DNA from: Mojavia pulchra JT2-VF2
GTDB lineage: Bacteria; Cyanobacteriota; Cyanobacteriia; Cyanobacteriales; Nostocaceae
Reading direction: 5' to 3'
Length of the DNA stretch: 64,000 nt
NCBI GenBank assembly: GCA_019359325.1
Contig: JAHHHN010000008.1
Span: forward strand, 1 to 64,000
Positions 61,772 through 64,000 of this stretch are shown here, piece by piece. A program made the position numbers and the translations under genes. Under the pieces are notes generated by a model. The model made no database searches. It was not told where the DNA came from and worked only from the letters and a program-made list of their open reading frames with translations. Every line of letters begins with the position of its first letter. Within the stretch, counting starts at the first letter, position 1.

Positions 61772-64000
61772 ATGCAACTACGTCTAATTGCTGCAACCCT
61801 TCTACTCAGCTTAACTTCTCCAACGTTCATATTTCATACTTCACAACAAGTTATAGCCCAAGCACCAACGTCAACACAAGAAGAAAAGATTACAGAGGCA
61901 ATTACTCTCAATAATAACGGTGCAGGTCTGGTTTACAAAGATTTAGTTGGTTTAGAGGACTTGCAAGCAGGGTTAGAAATGTTCCAACAGGCGTTAGCTA
62001 TTTTCAAAAAATACGGCGCTAAAGCCGGGGAAGCCAACAGCCTTGACAATATTGGATATGTGTATCTGCGTAAAGGTGAATATACCAAGGCGCTGGAGTT
62101 CTTGCAGCAGTCTTTAGCGATTCGCAAACAAACACGCGATCAATGGATATCTCTCTTCTACATAGCCGAAGCTTATACCAATTTGGGTCAGTATCAAAAA
62201 GCGTTAGATGCTTATCAACCAGCCTTAGGCATTCTTAGAGAACTGCAAGCAGCTAATCCAAAAGACTCTAGCTACTCTACCAGCCAAAAAATTATGCTCA
62301 CTGATACGGGGGCATTGTACTTCAGAATGGGTCAGTATCAAAAGGCTCTGGATTTTTATCAACAAGCTTTGGCGATACAAAAAGCAAATAGCGATCATAT
62401 TGGTAGCGCCGATACTCTAAATAATATTGGAGTCGTTTACATCAATTTAGGTAACTACACTCAAGCACTAGACTCTTATCAAAAAGCTTTAAGCACTGTC
62501 CAAGACTTCTGCTATAAAGAGAAATTAACTTGCTTTTATGGCACAGAAGCAGCAATTTTAAATAACCTTGCAGGTGCATACTTTAGCTTAGGTCAATACC
62601 AAAAATCCTTAGATTTGGCGGAAAAATCCTCAACTATTTATAGAAAATTTCGCACTGGTGAATATAAGGGAGCAACTAAACAAGATATAAAGTTACTTTA
62701 TGATGCTTTGGGACAAAACCCCCAAGCTTTGCAACAAGTTACTAATCGCGCTAATGTTGGTGATGCTTTTGGTAAAGACTCCTTTCAATTTCAAGGCGAA
62801 GCACTTAACCTCAACAATATTGGACAAATTTACTTTAGCCAAGGTAAATATGAACAAGCACTTAAGCTATATCAACAAGCTTTAGATATTTATAAAGCTA
62901 ACAAATATCCAGCAGGTATTGCTGTAACTCTCAATAATATTGGGCGTGTTTATAGTAATACAGGTAAATATAGCCAAGCAATCGAGTCCAATCAGCAGGC
63001 TTTGACTAATTATCAAGCAGTAGGCGATCGCACTGGCGAAGGTGTAACAATTAGTAATCTTGGACAGATATACCAAAAACAAAATCAATATGAAAAAGTT
63101 TTAGGACTTTATCAGCAAGCTTTAGCAATACACCGCGAAGTTAGCGACAAAATTAGTGAGACTGCAACTCTGAAATATCTGGGAGATGTACTATCTAGCC
63201 AAAATCAACCGCAACTAGCGATCGGATTCTACAAACAATCAGTCAACCTTACCGAAACAATTCGTCAAAATTTACGCGTTGTACCCAGTGATATTCAACA
63301 ATCTTACACAGAAACTGTTGCTGAAAGATATCGCCGATTAGCTGACTTATTACTCAAGCAAAATCGTTCCGCAGAAGCTCAACAAGTTTTAGATTTATTG
63401 AAAATCCAAGAAGTAAATGATTTTATTGGTAATTGGCGTGGAAGTTCCGAAAAAATAGTAAATACTCCCAAAGTAGGGAATCCTCAAAGAGGAGTTAATA
63501 CAGAAACGCAACAAAAGCTGCCTTTACGACCTCAAGAGCAAGAGATTTCTCAAAAATACAGCGTCCTACAAGACAAAGCAATTCTTTTAGGTAAAGAACT
63601 TACAAGTTTGCGACAAATGAATCCCAAAGAACGCTCATCAACGCAAGAAAAGCGTATTGCCGAATTAGTGAAACTAGAGCAACAAATTACTGCTGAGTTT
63701 AACAAGTTTATTAAAAGTCCTTCTGTAGTAGCGTTAGTTCAGCAATTATCAGTGGCTTCTGGACAAGAAAATCTTAGTTTAAGACAGCTAAACTCTATTC
63801 GGGAGAATTTGCGCCAGTTAAATCAAAAAGCAGTCTTACTTTATCCGTTAGTTTTAGAAGATAGATTAGAGTTAGTCATTGTTACGGCAGATGCACCGCC
63901 AATTCATCGCACAGTACCAGTTAAGCAAGAAGAGTTAAATAAGGTAATTCATGAGTTTCGCCAAACAATTCAAGTTACACATAAAAATGTTAAAAATCCA
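61772..64000 (+). CDS. Secreted TPR protein, probably TPR-CHAT type, cut by the window edge
   Basis: The frame is open from ATG 61772 to the last base (743 codons), so the 3' end is missing. It has a signal peptide (about 1-29), then about eight TPR-like units (about 60-500: GEYTKALEFLQQSLAIR, GQYQKALDFYQQALAIQ, GKYEQALKLYQQALDIY, NTGKYSQAIESNQQALTNY). A helical linker follows, with VPSDIQQSYTETVAERYRRL (about 509-528). The stretch NQKAVLLYPLVLEDRLELVIVTADAP (about 689-714) is the usual beginning of a CHAT (caspase-like HetF-associated) domain. The His and Cys of CHAT are beyond the window, so activity cannot be judged. Confidence 0.88.
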   Translation, partial: MQLRLIAATLLLSLTSPTFIFHTSQQVIAQAPTSTQEEKITEAITLNNNGAGLVYKDLVGLEDLQAGLEMFQQALAIFKKYGAKAGEANSLDNIGYVYLRKGEYTKALEFLQQSLAIRKQTRDQWISLFYIAEAYTNLGQYQKALDAYQPALGILRELQAANPKDSSYSTSQKIMLTDTGALYFRMGQYQKALDFYQQALAIQKANSDHIGSADTLNNIGVVYINLGNYTQALDSYQKALSTVQDFCYKEKLTCFYGTEAAILNNLAGAYFSLGQYQKSLDLAEKSSTIYRKFRTGEYKGATKQDIKLLYDALGQNPQALQQVTNRANVGDAFGKDSFQFQGEALNLNNIGQIYFSQGKYEQALKLYQQALDIYKANKYPAGIAVTLNNIGRVYSNTGKYSQAIESNQQALTNYQAVGDRTGEGVTISNLGQIYQKQNQYEKVLGLYQQALAIHREVSDKISETATLKYLGDVLSSQNQPQLAIGFYKQSVNLTETIRQNLRVVPSDIQQSYTETVAERYRRLADLLLKQNRSAEAQQVLDLLKIQEVNDFIGNWRGSSEKIVNTPKVGNPQRGVNTETQQKLPLRPQEQEISQKYSVLQDKAILLGKELTSLRQMNPKERSSTQEKRIAELVKLEQQITAEFNKFIKSPSVVALVQQLSVASGQENLSLRQLNSIRENLRQLNQKAVLLYPLVLEDRLELVIVTADAPPIHRTVPVKQEELNKVIHEFRQTIQVTHKNVKNP

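Overview
The window is chromosomal DNA of a filamentous, probably heterocyst-forming cyanobacterium (Nostocales; Nostoc, Calothrix or Tolypothrix type). Evidence: many HIP1 octamers (GCGATCGC), 7-8 nt tandem repeats between genes, an SLH-OprB porin, CP12, a Cph1-type phytochrome with its Rcp1 regulator, an rbp-rpsU pair, and cyanobacterial families such as DUF3110, DUF3177 and DUF4112. It begins inside a 5S rRNA gene and ends inside a large TPR gene. Most genes are housekeeping or envelope genes; there is no prophage, CRISPR array or large gene cluster.

Layout. 1-2.7 kb: 5S rRNA 3' part with terminators, a secreted protein, a YdcF-type protein and a glyoxalase-fold protein. 2.8-5.3 kb: a TpsB outer-membrane transporter, then a decayed IS1634-type element that keeps both inverted repeats. 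5.9-11.2 kb: an MlaE-type permease, an alpha/beta hydrolase overlapping a DUF4112 gene, a BrkB-type membrane protein, a coiled-coil protein and threonine synthase. 11.5-15.3 kb: a large membrane-anchored unknown, ribosomal protein S21 and an RRM protein. 15.7-22 kb: the porin and a three-gene phytochrome signalling operon. 22.5-30.2 kb: a GT39 mannosyltransferase-type protein, PEP synthase, small proteins and a lone sugar-ABC permease. 30.2-36 kb: a 1906-residue TamB-type protein with a precise 210-bp internal repeat. 36.2-43.2 kb: DUF3110, MurQ, a broken IS4 element abutting a truncated hybrid CheA, and potA-potD-potB without potC. 43.6-50.9 kb: PBP2, an orphan CDF C-terminal domain, a GNAT, GuaA, CbiD and two cyanobacterial unknowns. 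51.3-61.4 kb: CP12, a FIST sensor, a phosphoesterase, TrmB, a WD40 protein, ArgJ and GatB. From 61.8 kb: a TPR protein cut by the window edge.

The most unusual feature lies between argJ and gatB (59.20-59.74 kb). Three minus-strand cassettes, spaced about 150 bp, each have a sigma70-like promoter, a roughly 50-nt transcribed unit with the shared core GCACCCTGATGAT, and a hairpin followed by a U-rich tract. A fourth, diverged unit keeps the same spacing. The third hairpin differs from the others but is still fully paired. This looks like a tandem array of small-RNA genes. NsiR1 of heterocystous cyanobacteria is a known tandem sRNA array, but it lies next to hetF; identity cannot be settled here.

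Other points: a 35-bp interspersed repeat sits in frame in the signal-peptide region of the WD40 gene and recurs 5.6 kb away; the cheA remnant carries a nonsense codon; several start sites were moved because a clear Shine-Dalgarno sequence and family length favour an internal start.
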